Assembly: GCF_001949145.1 (NCBI RefSeq)
Contig: NW_019091369.1
Coordinates: 3,887,758-3,951,757, forward strand
From: Acanthaster planci
Lineage: Eukaryota; Echinodermata; Asteroidea; Valvatida; Acanthasteridae
Length of the DNA: 64,000 bases
Direction: 5' to 3'
Below are positions 36,710 through 49,700 of this stretch, in pieces. Below the pieces are notes generated by a model. That model did no database searches. It was not told where the DNA came from and saw only the letters and a list, made by a program, of their open reading frames with translations. Position 1 is the first letter of the stretch, and the number at the start of each line of letters is the position of its first letter. Both the position numbers and the translations under genes were made by a program.

Positions 36710-36908
36710 TATCCGGTTCGTAAGTGTGACGTCACTTCAGTCTAAACCACGCCCACAGCACATGTACTGCACATAGAGTTACAATTTTATCACTGTTACA
36801 TTGTACCACGGAACCGGAAGTTAACGCGCAACTTCAGCGATCGTCCAATGGGAGCCTGCAAATCGTGGCGAGTCCGCATTTATGACGAAGCCACTTACGA
36901 ACCGGATA
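36710..36908. mobile_element. 199-bp terminal-inverted-repeat element (MITE) upstream of NR2E1
   Basis: A perfect 17-bp inverted repeat, TATCCGGTTCGTAAGTG at 36710-36726 and its reverse complement at 36892-36908, bounds the segment. If the outer TA is the target duplication, the element starts TCCGGTTCG and would be Tc1/mariner-like. There is no coding capacity. Confidence 0.65.
36727..36734. promoter_or_regulatory. Palindromic CRE-like site
   Basis: TGACGTCA, the full consensus for CREB/ATF factors, lies directly inside the left terminal repeat of the MITE and about 860 bp upstream of the NR2E1 start codon. Function is not shown. Confidence 0.35.
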
Positions 36909-39900
36909 GTGTAAAGTGTTCAACCATATCAAATTGGCAGGTGATAACTTAGCATCTTTAATAGGAAGTGAAATCAATTCAGATATACAAACTTTCCTTG
37001 TACACCGACAACCAGCGATAACTTGCTTGAATAGAAACATTTGGAGTTTGACGTTTTGGTCAGGCCATGGTACTATACGTGTGTCACTATTCATTAAGTT
37101 AAACTTGTTATTTTGACCCTCCTTGCTCCAACTTGATCCGCCCTCCTCTTCCACGCCCCATCTTTTCCCACCACCGATCAAGGGCCACATCTGACAGCCG
37201 ACGTAACTGCTAGTCATCTGGGGTTAACACCAAGTAGTGTCTATTTGCCTTAATACCTCGGCCCTCGAGCCACACAAAAAGAGCCCCTTCAGAAAGTCAC
37301 CCAAAAGGGCGGCAGTAAGACACACGGCCGAGTGTCAGCCTTCCGTGCCTGCCCGCAGGGTCGAATGCACTCTGACTGCATCGTACTCACAGTGCCCCCG
37401 GCTCGCTAAGGCAAACAAATCCAAGGGGGAAACAAACCCAGGCGCGCCAGTGCTCCAAGCAGTTACGGGGCTGGCGCTGCGTTGTGCCCGGGGCTTGGGT
37501 TTGTGGGAGGTTTGTCCACTTGTGCACGCGTTGTTCATCGGCTGGCCTAACAGTGGAGCAATCCCCCTGATACCAGAGAGCTGACAGGACTGGGATTCCT
37601 ATTCAGTCAGCACGTAAAGAGCGGGGCTTGTCGTTTCAATAGACTGTCTGCCATTGAGTGGGCTCTCTTCGTATTGCTATTCCATTCTAGTCCAGGGGTT
37701 GTCGGAACCACACACTCATCGGCCGCCCCACAAACCAAGTTCCCCGTAAAAAAAGAAAGGAAAAAAAAGGGGTAAGTTAAACAGTCGCTCTCTTATACCT
37801 GGGCGGGGCAAGTAAATATTTTATGATTGCTTTTACACGATCTTGTTTCTCTGCCTATTGCACTCTAGTTGACTATTGCATCCTCGTCTCTGGCCTCCGA
37901 CTCTTTCTTTGCCAAATCTGAAGTGATCGTTCAATTGCCAGCATTTACGCAAGTCCTCAACGAACAATACCTCTTGAGTCCCGAGCACGGGCAGACGTAT
38001 ACATCACACTGAGAACCCGATGAAAAAAAATGGTTTTGGCGTTTTTGAAGATGATAATAGACACAATTGTACTGAATGAATTGTTGGGGGATCTAGCGGT
38101 CCATTCTTGCCCGTAACCAGGGTGATTTAGAGCAGGTGGTTGGACAGCAAGATGGACCAGTTTCACGGCGGCTGAACCCCCCTTGATTCCTCGTGGACGT
38201 CTAGTCCTGATTGACCTAACTCAATATCTCTAGTTTCTGTGTGTAATTCTTGACGTGATTTAACCGATGGACAGAGATGATCAAGTCCCTTCCATCATCT
38301 CAACCATCTTCCACATTTACTTGGCCCTCTTCCCCCTTCCCAGGGTTTGGTAACCAGTGTCTCCAAATTAAACTGAAGGATCTTTCAGTGCATGTGATGT
38401 TTCACTGGCCACACCACGTCAGTAAGGAAAACTCTCCGCTAGTCAAATTAACATCAGATCAGTAAGGCTTGTGTCAGTGTAACTCCGCCCATCGAAATCA
38501 GCAAATTGAAAGAAAAAGGTTAGTTGAAGACGTGGTGTCCTTTTGTCTCCTCGTCCTGGTTATCAGTTCACGTTAAGATGAAATTCCTGTTCCAACGACA
38601 CGGCATTTTGTAATCATGAAGCATCGGCTATCGTCAGTGAAGTAATTATTCTGTGAATAAATTCACTACATGTATTGTTTTTGCGTAAATTTCAATTCTA
38701 TTTTTTTTTTAATTTTGGGGAGGGATTTGAAATCCCGTGAGACAAATTTTAGACAGCTAAAGTGCTGTGCGAATTATTATTGCGAGCATACAATAATCTC
38801 TTCTCGAATGAAAACTGTGTCATCCTTATTTACGAAACAACGGACGTCAAAAAATGAAAACAGTATAAAAAATGTTGGACAGGCTTTCAGCGGACCAGCT
38901 GTCGATCAAACTGGGCGTGAATCGAGCACAGCGTGTTTACCCAGGTGGCGTGCTAGCCGTGAATTGGTCAGGCCAGTCTTAACCGTGCCAAAGCAGCGAT
39001 AGCCCCGTTGGCGCGTTGTAAGGAGCGCCCACCACAATGATCCCACGGGGAAAGTTAGGGGAGCGATGCCGACTCTCCTATTGTCAGTCAGCAGTTCGGA
39101 GTCGCTAAGCCAGACCGTTAGGCGAGACTTTTGACAAGAATAAAATGGAAAATCCTTGTCAAGCCTGCAAATAGAAAAAATGAAAAAAAGGAAGAGAGGG
39201 ACCTAGTTTGTGATTGAGAAACTAGGCCGAGGATAACAGAGTGTTTGTTAAGTTTGATTGTCAACTCGGAGGGAAAAGAAAGGAAAAGTTGACGGCAGGA
39301 GTAACGCTTAGCCTACTTGCATGAAAGACTAAAACCCACTTTTGACAGGGAATCGTCACCCTGACGACTACCCCAGAATGGACCAAAGTCCAACTTGTTG
39401 TTTCGTTCGTGCTGTCACCCACATTTTGTGGCACTGCAGTCCACTAAGATCTATTTAATTACCCTTTCATATTTATTTTCTATTCTTTGTAAAAGGCAGG
39501 TTAACGAAATTTAATATCTAGAACGAGTTCACCTCTGCTATTGCTTACACTGCTCATTACACTCGCGGTGCAGCTTAAAGAGACTTGGAAGAGTTTTGTG
39601 GAACTTAAGAAAGACCAAGAGTCAGGGACAAAAATGTAGGCTTGTAAATATCGGTCAAGAAACGGTTTTATTCAGGAGAAAAAAATGAATTAGGTTAGAT
39701 AAACAGTCGACCGACAAGGCGTGTTCTTAAAGCCCCACTGCAGTAGCAAATTGAAAATTGCCTCCGCAGGGGTGTGTCCTGACTGAAAGGAGGCGTGATG
39801 GGTGAGGAGGTTTTTGACAAAGTGGTAGCATAACTTTCTTACCCTCGATTGGCCTAGCCAGTGGACTCTTGTAGCCAGTCTTACGTGCACATTTTTATGC

Positions 39901-42900
39901 GTTTTATTCTGAAATTCAAGAACACTTTTCTGGCTTTTCTTTTCCCCAAAGCTACAAATTAGTTCCAATTTATGAGTGTCCAGCCAACATGATGTTCCCT
40001 GCCGTTTAACGTGGCGTTGTGCCACTCCGCTTGCGAGTACTGCGCTAGACTCTGGGTACAAAAGCGAGCGGACGCCGGCGTGGGGACTCTCTCGCACGCT
40101 GTCCAAGCCTTTGGTAAACAAAAATTTAAACAGCATGAAAATGTGTTTAAAACGCGCAAATTTATGGCCCTATTGTGCAGGTCGTCGTCGCTTTTAGAAC
40201 AGGGGGTTAAAATGGGGCAGGAAGAGCGACAAAAATTCCCCAGGGCATGGGGGTTTATTCTGGGTTCCATATGGGGGTGTATGGTGTGTTTTTTGTTGGG
40301 GTAGGGTGAGAATAAAGCTTATCTCGTGTATTATTTAGCAGATCGTTAGCATTCCGAATTGAAAAATCATGAAATTTTTCAAACTGCTAAATTTTTGTCC
40401 GTAAAACATTCTTATCAAAGCCATTATTACATGTACTTCAACTAATCAGTTCATAAGTACTGTTCACTTTTTAAATCTAAGCAAAGTGGGCCTACGAATG
40501 GACCCATTATAAAAGTTTTGTTTCGAAATCTGGTACAGAATTTCAAAGACAACTCTTCTTTATGAAAGATGTTCATACTTTCAACTGAGTCAATTTCTGT
40601 CGTACGTTGTCTTGAAACCTGAATCTTATTCGTGTTCAACTGTTTCAATTTTTTCCATATCATATCTGGCAAATATTTGTTCCGAACCGACGTTTATTAA
40701 AACCGTTTTTCTTTTTCAGATCAGAGTTAAATCTGTATCGGATTCCAACTGCAATGTAACCAACAATGCTGCCCAGCTTTTTACCCTATTGTTAGCAATC
40801 GTACTGAACACTTTTATTAATTACAATTTTTTTTCCTTTCCGAATTCGACTTCCACACTATCCTTGGGCCATTACGGTTCGTCCATTTGTCACTCTGATA
40901 GATACATTTCGTTTAAGAACAAACATCCAATTATTAATACAGCTAATTTGCCCGTAGTTATTGGCTCAGCGGTGTGCGAGAATCGCGTTCCACTGCCCAA
41001 CATTTACCGTTTCGTCTAGGGTTACACAAAACGAACTATTTGACACAAGAAAAGCAATTAAATTCTCTTCATGCTTGGCTAATATCGCCATCCTGATGTA
41101 AGGCCAAATATAGAAACAAGATTTTGTTACATAGAGTGGCACGTGATCGTTCTTAAGGCGAAAAAAACGCGCGAGATATTGCTAATATTTCAAATATTTT
41201 ATGAAGGAAAGCGGCTACCATGCATGTACCACACTGGAGAGCAATTTCGGGAAATGCCACTCCTCTGCTGTGAGGAATAATCAAGAAAGTGGGCGGGTCT
41301 TCATTGTAGAAACAAGTTAGTTGAGTATGTCGTGGCATCTGCCGTCCCCCAGTAGCCAATCACAGTCCAGGGGTAGGACCAACTTGTTTTTTACATCCAA
41401 TCGGCATGCTTATTTGTAAAGATGAGCCAGTCATAACGGTGAACTCATTAACATTCACAAAGGGCGTGAATGTTGATGGCGTCCTTTTAACAGCTCCGAC
41501 TCGAACAGGTGTGTGATAAATTAAACCGTAGGTATTAAATATTTCAGGCCTAATGTGGAAAAATTCAAAGTTTGAATTTTGAACATGCGAATAAAAATAT
41601 AGAAGATTGATTTATTTGAGAGCAAGCGCAGCTACACGAAGGTCTGACGTGTCTACTGTCGTACCAGGAGTAAACGCGACTATTATCTTGCGTTTCAATG
41701 CCCGGAAATGAAAACAGTTTAACCAACGCGGCGGTTTGCACAGCGGGGAAGATCTCCGTGAGAACAGGCTGAAAAAAACCGAGTAGAGGGTGAAAATGAA
41801 TAAAAACGGCATAAGAAAAAAGTGCACTTCTCGCTTGGTTCCTCGTGAACGGCATGCATTAGTGAGCTGAGCCGTGAAGAAGTCACGAGACCGCACGCTG
41901 AGGTCCGTATACCGACCCACCTACCCCGATTCCGTGGAAGAATTCATAGTTAACAAGGATCCGTACGCGCGGCGGTGAGTTCAGGGCACTTTGGTCGACA
42001 ATGAGCCGGAGAGGGGGTTAGTAGGGAGGATTGGGGGTGGAGGCAGGGAAGGACCGTTGGCGGCAACCTCTTAGATGTCTGCATCATGCCGATAAAATGG
42101 CGGGAGTTTTTTATGCTGTGAAAAAGGGCTCGTGTTAATCGAGTAAATGGACGAGTCTGGAGTTGAGGAGGTGTATAGGCAAATCTGTATTCTCTCTCAA
42201 GTCTCATTGATGTTTCTGCACTTGTATCCCAAGGGGTGTTAATATCAGATATGGTTTGATTACTTTGACATCTGTTGTGTGTGACTGCAAGTGTTTGAAG
42301 TTGAAGCTGGGGTTTTAACCACTATGTTTTATTCATAGGCACTCTGATTACTCCGCGGATTTGATTTATTTTGTTAACCTGGTTATTTGCCATTTCATTG
42401 GCCGATTGTCTGCAACTTGCCATTATGGTTTCAACATACACGCGACCAGTGATTAGACCTTATTCCGGGCACCGGGGAAAGAGGCAATGATACCTCGGCA
42501 CGTAATGTGATCAGTGTTAAGCCAGATTGCAAGACGAGATTGATCCTGATTGTGATAGGTTTCGGTTGGTGTTAGGAGAGGAATTCCGCCAAAGTGGTGG
42601 AGGCACACATTATTCTATTAGTTACATTGCTGATAGACCCGTAGAATAGTCTTAAAAATCACTTGACTGCTCTGAGGAAGACAGGCAAAGGAAAGATATA
42701 ATGGCAGACAATCAGATGGCGAGTAAAGCGAGAGACAATGGCAAAACAGCCAGACAATATCAGTTCGTCATACAAACAAATGAACATGACAGGATTAGAA
42801 CAACCAAGCCGGTAACTCGACAGAGGGACGAAAACACCCGGATTTGATTTGAATTTGTGGAGAGTGCGAATCACTCGCTCTTCCAGTAAAAGTACAACCT

Positions 42901-44790
42901 GGCCCGGCCGTGAACCTGGGTCGATTCCCCCATCCTCAACTTACTCCGGCATGAAATAATAAATCAGCAGCCGTTCCTGATGAACAATGCACGGCGCACT
43001 GCCGGCTCTGTTCCCGATTGAGACCAACCAGTCGTAAAATCGGCTTATAACTTTGCCTTGACTTTGCCAAAATCGGTCTGAAAAAACTTTGTGTCAGCCT
43101 GCCACACCCTTTTGTATGTTTTTCCCGATAGTCCAACCTGTGTTTGGCGAATTTAGAGGTGTGAAGATTTCTCCTGATCGTGTCTGCCATGCGTAAAGAA
43201 AAGTCGATTTGAGCTCGGAAGTCAAAATATGATCATGTGGAAGGTTTGTGTTTGTGAAACCAATTCAACGTGGTTTGTTGGATTGACGGTGTTTGCGGGA
43301 TGAATGGATTTGTTATTCAACCCACAGCTGCGCGGCCCTGTAGCTAGTGCTCGGCTCGGATGCATGGTCGTATTAGAATTGTGTCCAGGATATTACAACT
43401 GAGATGAAACTCATGAAATCATGGTCAGCCTTAAAAAAAACTTCATGGCTATCAAATAGCTATCTCCAACAAATCTGTTTCCTATACGATTTTATTTTCA
43501 AGTGGATATATGAATTTATTAATAGAAGTTGTTGTTTAACTTGTAAAACTCTTTCTCTTTACTTTTCATCCCAACTTTTGAGTTTCTTAATTTTAAAGGC
43601 AAGTCGGCTACAATACAGGTCCAGTTACGCCAAACTAGTAACAAAAGCAGAATCACATTAACTGCCTTGTTGGTGACGAAAAATGTGCGATGCAGTGAGT
43701 CTCTACGCTCACGACTGCTTTAAAGTACACGGGTGAAAGATTACCTTTTGGTAAAATTACTACACCATATCTTTCCAAAATCTTTGTGTAGGACATAGGC
43801 TCTTTTACAGCCGTTAGTTAGACCACAGTTCCCCCATCCCTCGCCACCTGCCGAGTGCTCAGAGCAGCAGATCCGGAAAATTTCTGAACTCTGGCATTTC
43901 GAAATTTCTAATTTGTTGACATTAATTTAGCGCGTATTCCGCAAGTTGCTTTATAAAACTCACTGAAGGCCAGACGGTTAACAACAAACCCTTATCATAA
44001 TAATCTTAGCATTCACTGTCAAGTTTGTATAACTCTGGAATTTTATAAATAGAAATGACAGGAAAAAGAGAACTTGTTGATCCCGTGTTGGCTTTTTCCG
44101 CTCGGGTGAACGAGTTACTTCAGGATTCTAGTCTTGATTTTTCTTTCTTTCTTTCTCGGTGCGTGGGCAGGAAAATACCGATTCTGAGTGCCTGACAAAA
44201 GACGTGCTTCCCCGTAACCTTTCTGAAATGGACAAGCCTTTGCTTTGTCCCTCCCAAAACCCCGACATTTAACTGTGTTGGTTAAAAGGGTACCGACTGC
44301 GTCCTTTATCTCCAATTCTTGGTCTTTTCCCCCATTTTATTCATTTCCCCCAATAAAACAGAACACCATTCCTAATCTTTCCTGGACATATATATCGTTT
44401 TATTCCATATTCCATTGTCTTTAAAAAAATTCTACAGAACCCATTGTTTGTAAAAACTCGCTTAACCTGTGATTCAAAAAAGTAAGACGATAGTCACGTA
44501 AAATCCTTCCTCTTCACTGGTTCTACAAATTTAACCCAGCAACCCTCCACCTCGCTTGTTCCAATATCATCATCAACTTAAAGTCAAAAAGTGCCAAAGA
44601 CCTGAGTCACGTTGCAGATTTGTTCAGTGTTATTAAAAAAAACTTGGTGCATAGGAAATATTGTGCAATGCTTAAATACCGGTGGCATTTATGGAGCGGA
44701 TGATAAGTACCAATACGGCAGAATTTGTACAATTGTGCATAGAAGATTGTAGTTCACTGTGTTCAGATTAGAATATTTTTAACGGGTAAA

Positions 44791-45170
44791 TTCGATCAAG
44801 GACCACTAGTTACCGAGTGGTTGATTCGTGACGTACCTAGCGCAAGTGCAGTGATGTTGATGTGCGAAGGACCTTACAATCAACCGTTGTCAAGTCATAA
44901 GGCCGAAGGGGCGAACAGGTAGCCGCAGGAAGGGCAAAATAGCAAAGATAAGTGAACTTGGTGGTTTACTGGTGACACACTGTTTTCCAGCAATTTTCTT
45001 ATAACTGGTCCTCTCTGCACTGTGCTATTACAAACGGTTCATGGCAACCAACGACGTGACCAACCTCGGTAGGCAGCACAAAATAACAGTTGACTAATCC
45101 AGACAAAATCCAAATGTACGTTCGATCGCAGTTAGTCGAACCATGTATGTAACTACGGTCCTTGATCGAA
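44791..45170. repeat. 380-bp segment bounded by inverted repeats
   Basis: TTCGATCAAGGACC at 44791-44804 is exactly mirrored at 45157-45170, and the match continues inward as TAGTTAC with a short offset. It is probably a degenerate DNA transposon; no target duplication was identified. Confidence 0.5.
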
Positions 45171-46413
45171 CTTGCGTAATGTTGCTAAAGAAGCTTACGT
45201 TGTGTAGTTCTGCTCATGAAAACGAGACTTTGTTCTAGAGGCTTGCTAGCCAAGCTGCATCTCAATAAAGCAATTTCTTCCATATACATGCACAGTGTAT
45301 ATGGAGAGCTGTGTAGTGGGAAATCGGAAGCCATGCTTCGATGGCGTCCCATCAGATTGCAGGCCGTAGCGCCCTCAGTGTTTAAGGCAAGCCAGCTTAG
45401 TCTCTGCACGTGCTGACGGTACCTAACAGTTTTTATAACGTGTATATCAATAAAATTGTCGATTTAGATTAAGTCTGTGCGTTGGATTTTCCCTTTGTAG
45501 ACATAGAGAAAGCTAAGCGGGGAAGGCTACATGAATGTCTACTCAGAAAAAAATGTTTTCAGTTTTCAATTTTTTTTTCAACGCAGAACCACACTCCAAA
45601 GCTTCCACTCACTCCTTTCACCACTCACCATTATCAAACGAAAGAAATATTTGGCTGTAACCAAAACATCACCTGGCCATATCAATACTGCAGTGCATAA
45701 AAATTATTTATCAAAATTCTACATTTACATATGAAATTCCAATGCATAATGTGTTTGAAAAATTCATTTGCATACCAAATATTATTACTAATGTAGAAGG
45801 CCTCAAGTCTTATTTGTTTGATTGACACAGACAAGTCATGGAAGATACAAGTACAGTTTTATGTAAAAATACAGCCACTGCATGAAAACTAGAAAAAGGT
45901 TGATTCAGCCAACGACAAACAAAAAATGACACAGGCTCCCATGAGACAACTGGAACAGACAAGATTAAGAGTTGAAACTCTTTCTTGACTAGAGTCCATA
46001 AAAGAAGCAACCACATAAGGCATGTCTCAATAAGAAATGCTAAGTAGGCAAAACCAATTCAAGGTTTTGCTCAAAAACAGCTTAAAAATGTAGACAAGGA
46101 GGGAACCGAATGAATCCTGTTGTGCAGGCATGGAGTTAACGATACTTTCTGGATTGAAGGTACCCTCCGATCATTCAGCACTGGTTCAGCAGTCTCAATG
46201 GATTTCAGCAGCAATACACAACAAACGTTTAATACATATAAACAACATCAATTATTCTTGAAATGTAACCCAGCTTACACAGGAAATAAAATACATAACC
46301 ACCAGTGCTATTGACCTCTTCACTGCTTACCAGAAATCACATGGTGCTGCTAAGCTTACATTTGTACTTAGCATGAGGAAACTGTGCTAAGCAGTATAGA
46401 GCACAGAGTGGCA

Positions 46414-46419
46414 TTTATT
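46414..46419 (-). promoter_or_regulatory. Poly(A) signal for FAM228-like gene
   Basis: TTTATT on the plus strand reads AATAAA on the minus strand, about 300 bp beyond the FAM228 stop codon. Confidence 0.45.
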
Positions 46420-46716
46420 TTCAGCAGTAAAGGGGTTAAACTGTGTGTCTGAAATGAAATGGAAAGAGCAAGAATCCTATTACAAAAGTTATTCATGGAA
46501 TGCTGAAAACAACTTTTTGCCCAATGGCTCCTGATTTTTGATGTGACTGAAAACAGGAGCAAATTTGGCCGCTCAACTACACAATCAGACAGAGACAAAG
46601 AGATGTGACATGCTCATCAGCAACTTTTAGACAACAGGCACCAAACTTGCTCCTGATTGATATGCATGTTACGAGGTCATTTGTAAATCCAACCTTTCAC
46701 CAATAGATGGACCTGC

Positions 46717-49700
46717 CTAGGTGGAAACCATGGTAGGCTGTTGGCTGGTGTACATTCTCTTTTTCTGGCATTTCATCTCTTCATCAACGATCACCGGGTC
46801 AAAAGGCAATTTGGACCACTCCTCAAAGTCAAAATGGCAGTCGTTGAAAACACCTTTCATGCGCCGCCTGTAAAGATTGAGAGAACATTAGAGTGATCAG
46901 AAATTAATAATTAAGATTGCTAATATCACTTCAGGGACAGGACTTTACAGATGTTAGATGCCTTTGAAAATATTGAAACACTGCTTTATCTTCTGTCTCA
47001 TCATTAGCAAAAAACTTGTTTCTAAAGTGCAAAACATTTCACATGATTTTTTTAATGGATTTCACTATTAAATACAACCTGTTTCCATTCAAAGAGATTA
47101 ATTTTCAAAATTCTCTTTGCATTCACAGTAATGTGGAAATGTCAGGATGCTACAGATTGTTGGACTTAAAAGCTGCCGCACTCAGCAAAGGAGAATCAGC
47201 TAGGCGTACCCCGGTTGACTGTGTGTAACAGACAGGGTTGGTGAGTCACAAAATACTAACCTGCTGCCCAATCTGACTGGGCTCTCAATGTCATGCAGCG
47301 GCATGGCAAGCCATGTACGACAATCAGTTCCGTGCCTTCCTAGGGGCACTAGGGGTAACGGTGGCAAGTGTTGGACCTCAACTGCTGAATCGGAGAGGGT
47401 TCTCCCTGTTATGAGAAGAGTGGAAATGTTGAGGTTGACAGAGTGGCAAAAAAGATGCTGTCACATCCCAACTCTAAAAGAGAGGTAATAACTTTGAAAT
47501 CAGAGGATCTGGTTAAATTGGCATAGTCCTGACTGAAAACATCATCGCGGACTTGTCCTCATTTTTGGCTGAATGGCAGTACTTTCATAAATGTGATCAC
47601 AGTATACCCAGAGTAGAAAAAGAAAATTGTAAAAATCTGATTTGTAATCGTTAGTAAATTAAAGAATGCATTTCCACAATTTTGAGATTTTGCACACTTA
47701 GCAAGAACACAAGTTAACACAAAATTTAAAGACAATTTTTAATATTAGCCAGCAGAATAATACACACCTGTTCTACATCTGATGATAGTTCTATCTTCTT
47801 CATTTCTATTGCGTTGCTGGGCTATAAGGGGGTCGTTAAGGGTATCCGTCTTGGCTACAATTGGAGCTGGTCGGGGTACCACCAACTTAAGAGGGTCATA
47901 CTCTTTTGGGTCATAGACATCTAAGGAAACAAAACCCTGCCAAGAGACAAAAAACATATGCCTGAATAAGAAACTACAAAGGATTTTTAAATTTCAGATA
48001 AGGGTAAAGTTATGTAATACTTGCATATAAACTATGAAGGTTTGCAAATAATTATGGGTCAATAAAAAAGACATAGTATGATTATTATAGAATCCTACTA
48101 CATCTTACTGTCATAATAGATAAACTGTGATTGCATAACTTATTTCTGAGCATGGGTGTCATGGTGGAAATGAGGGCACTTGCCCTACCCCTGGGGAAAA
48201 AAATGGAAAATAACAAAGGGAAAAAGAGGGGGGGGGAAGCAATAGGAAATGAAAGGTGATAAATATAAATTGCTTGCAAACCCCCCTCCAAATTGACCCC
48301 TCCGTCTGTTGTTTATCTTTCTTTAAATAACGACTGCTACATCCCCCATGCCATTTTCCCCCTTTACAAAGGTAGCTCCCCCCCCCCGAAAAAATCCTTG
48401 TGATGCCCATGTTTCTGAATGCATCCCCTCTGCTTTGGGAAAAATCTTTTTCTTCTTCCAAGGTAAATATAGGACTTAATGGATACATTTCCTGACAGAT
48501 ACCAACTTCCTTCAACAAAACCAAAGTAATGCGGTCAAAATGTCTTGGCAAAAAAAAACAAATGGCATGATTTTTCCAAGCACTAAAGATCAGAAAAAGG
48601 AACTTTATTAATGTTCAAAAACATTGTCTTATGTTTTTTGGTTTGATTTTACTGGTTTGAAGGATCTCTTGGTACCTTTTTATTCCTGTGTTGTAAATAC
48701 TCAAGGAAGAGCGCCCTCTTTCTCTTGTCTACTGCTGCGTAGTTTCCCTTCATCTCTTGGTAGATCTGCTCCTCCAGTGGTGCAAAGATGCGTTCATTCC
48801 ACTTCTTGTACAACATCTCTTTCTTGCGCAGATCCAAGAAAGACTTCTCAGTCAAAAAATTATCAACATCCTGAAGACACAAATGGCACAAAAACACAAC
48901 ATAATTTCAATCATTTATTAAAATGGGTGAGCTTATTTGAATATCTTGAAAGTGTATTTAAATTTGAAGCCTCAGTCTTGTTTATAAAGATTTCTTGAAT
49001 ACCAACCTTGACAAATGTGTTTTCTCTATCTAAAATTGCCATGTACAATTTTTTGGTTTCTTTCGATTCTGGATCTGCACGTTCCTGTATGATCAAAGAA
49101 AACAGAGCAAACTAAAATAAGAAATTGTAAAAAAAACACTCAAAAGATTACATTAGACAATTGAGGAATAAAAATAAATCAAGTGCAAGCAGAAATCGTT
49201 TTCATGCACTTCATTTCAAAAGAAAACAGAAGCTCCTACCTATGAATAGGCAGGTGTTAATGTGTCGATTTGGAATAATCAACAACACAAAGTCCATATC
49301 CAACAAACCAAGCTCCATGGATTGATATTGTTCAATATTGTTTACCCAGAGCTATATTTGTAAAAGCTAGTTGACGGTAACAGTTTGTTATTGTCACTGC
49401 TGTAAACTCAATCCCTGCACGGATTTCTTTATTTTTATTGAAAACAGTTTTGCACAAAGTGACTACTTTGATAGGTAGATAATACAATTTGTAATGGTCA
49501 GTAGTAAATCATTAATTTGTACCCTACATTTTGATAGATGTTTTGAAATTAATCATATGAAACTGTTCAACATCATCCCCATCAATTTGAGTGGTTGCTA
49601 GGTAGGACAAGCAATCAATAAATCACTTTACAGTCCAAGGAACAGCATACATCACGCAATAGTCAGATTGACCCCTGACCAAACTTCCAATGTCCACATT

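Larger units (their letters stand above)
35869..46716. other. 10.8-kb gene-free region upstream of NR2E1
   Basis: No coding exon recognised on either strand. The first 500 bp next to the NR2E1 start are G+C- and CpG-rich and should hold its promoter. A second G+C-rich block lies at about 37240-37580. Two terminal-inverted-repeat elements are listed separately (36710-36908 and 44791-45170). The right end holds FAM228 3' UTR. Gene-free DNA beside a developmental transcription factor often carries enhancers; that is inference only here. Confidence 0.5.

Noticed and set aside
42860-42940. GGGTCGATTCCCCC, resembling a tRNA T-loop
   Set aside because: No cloverleaf arms or A box at the required spacing.
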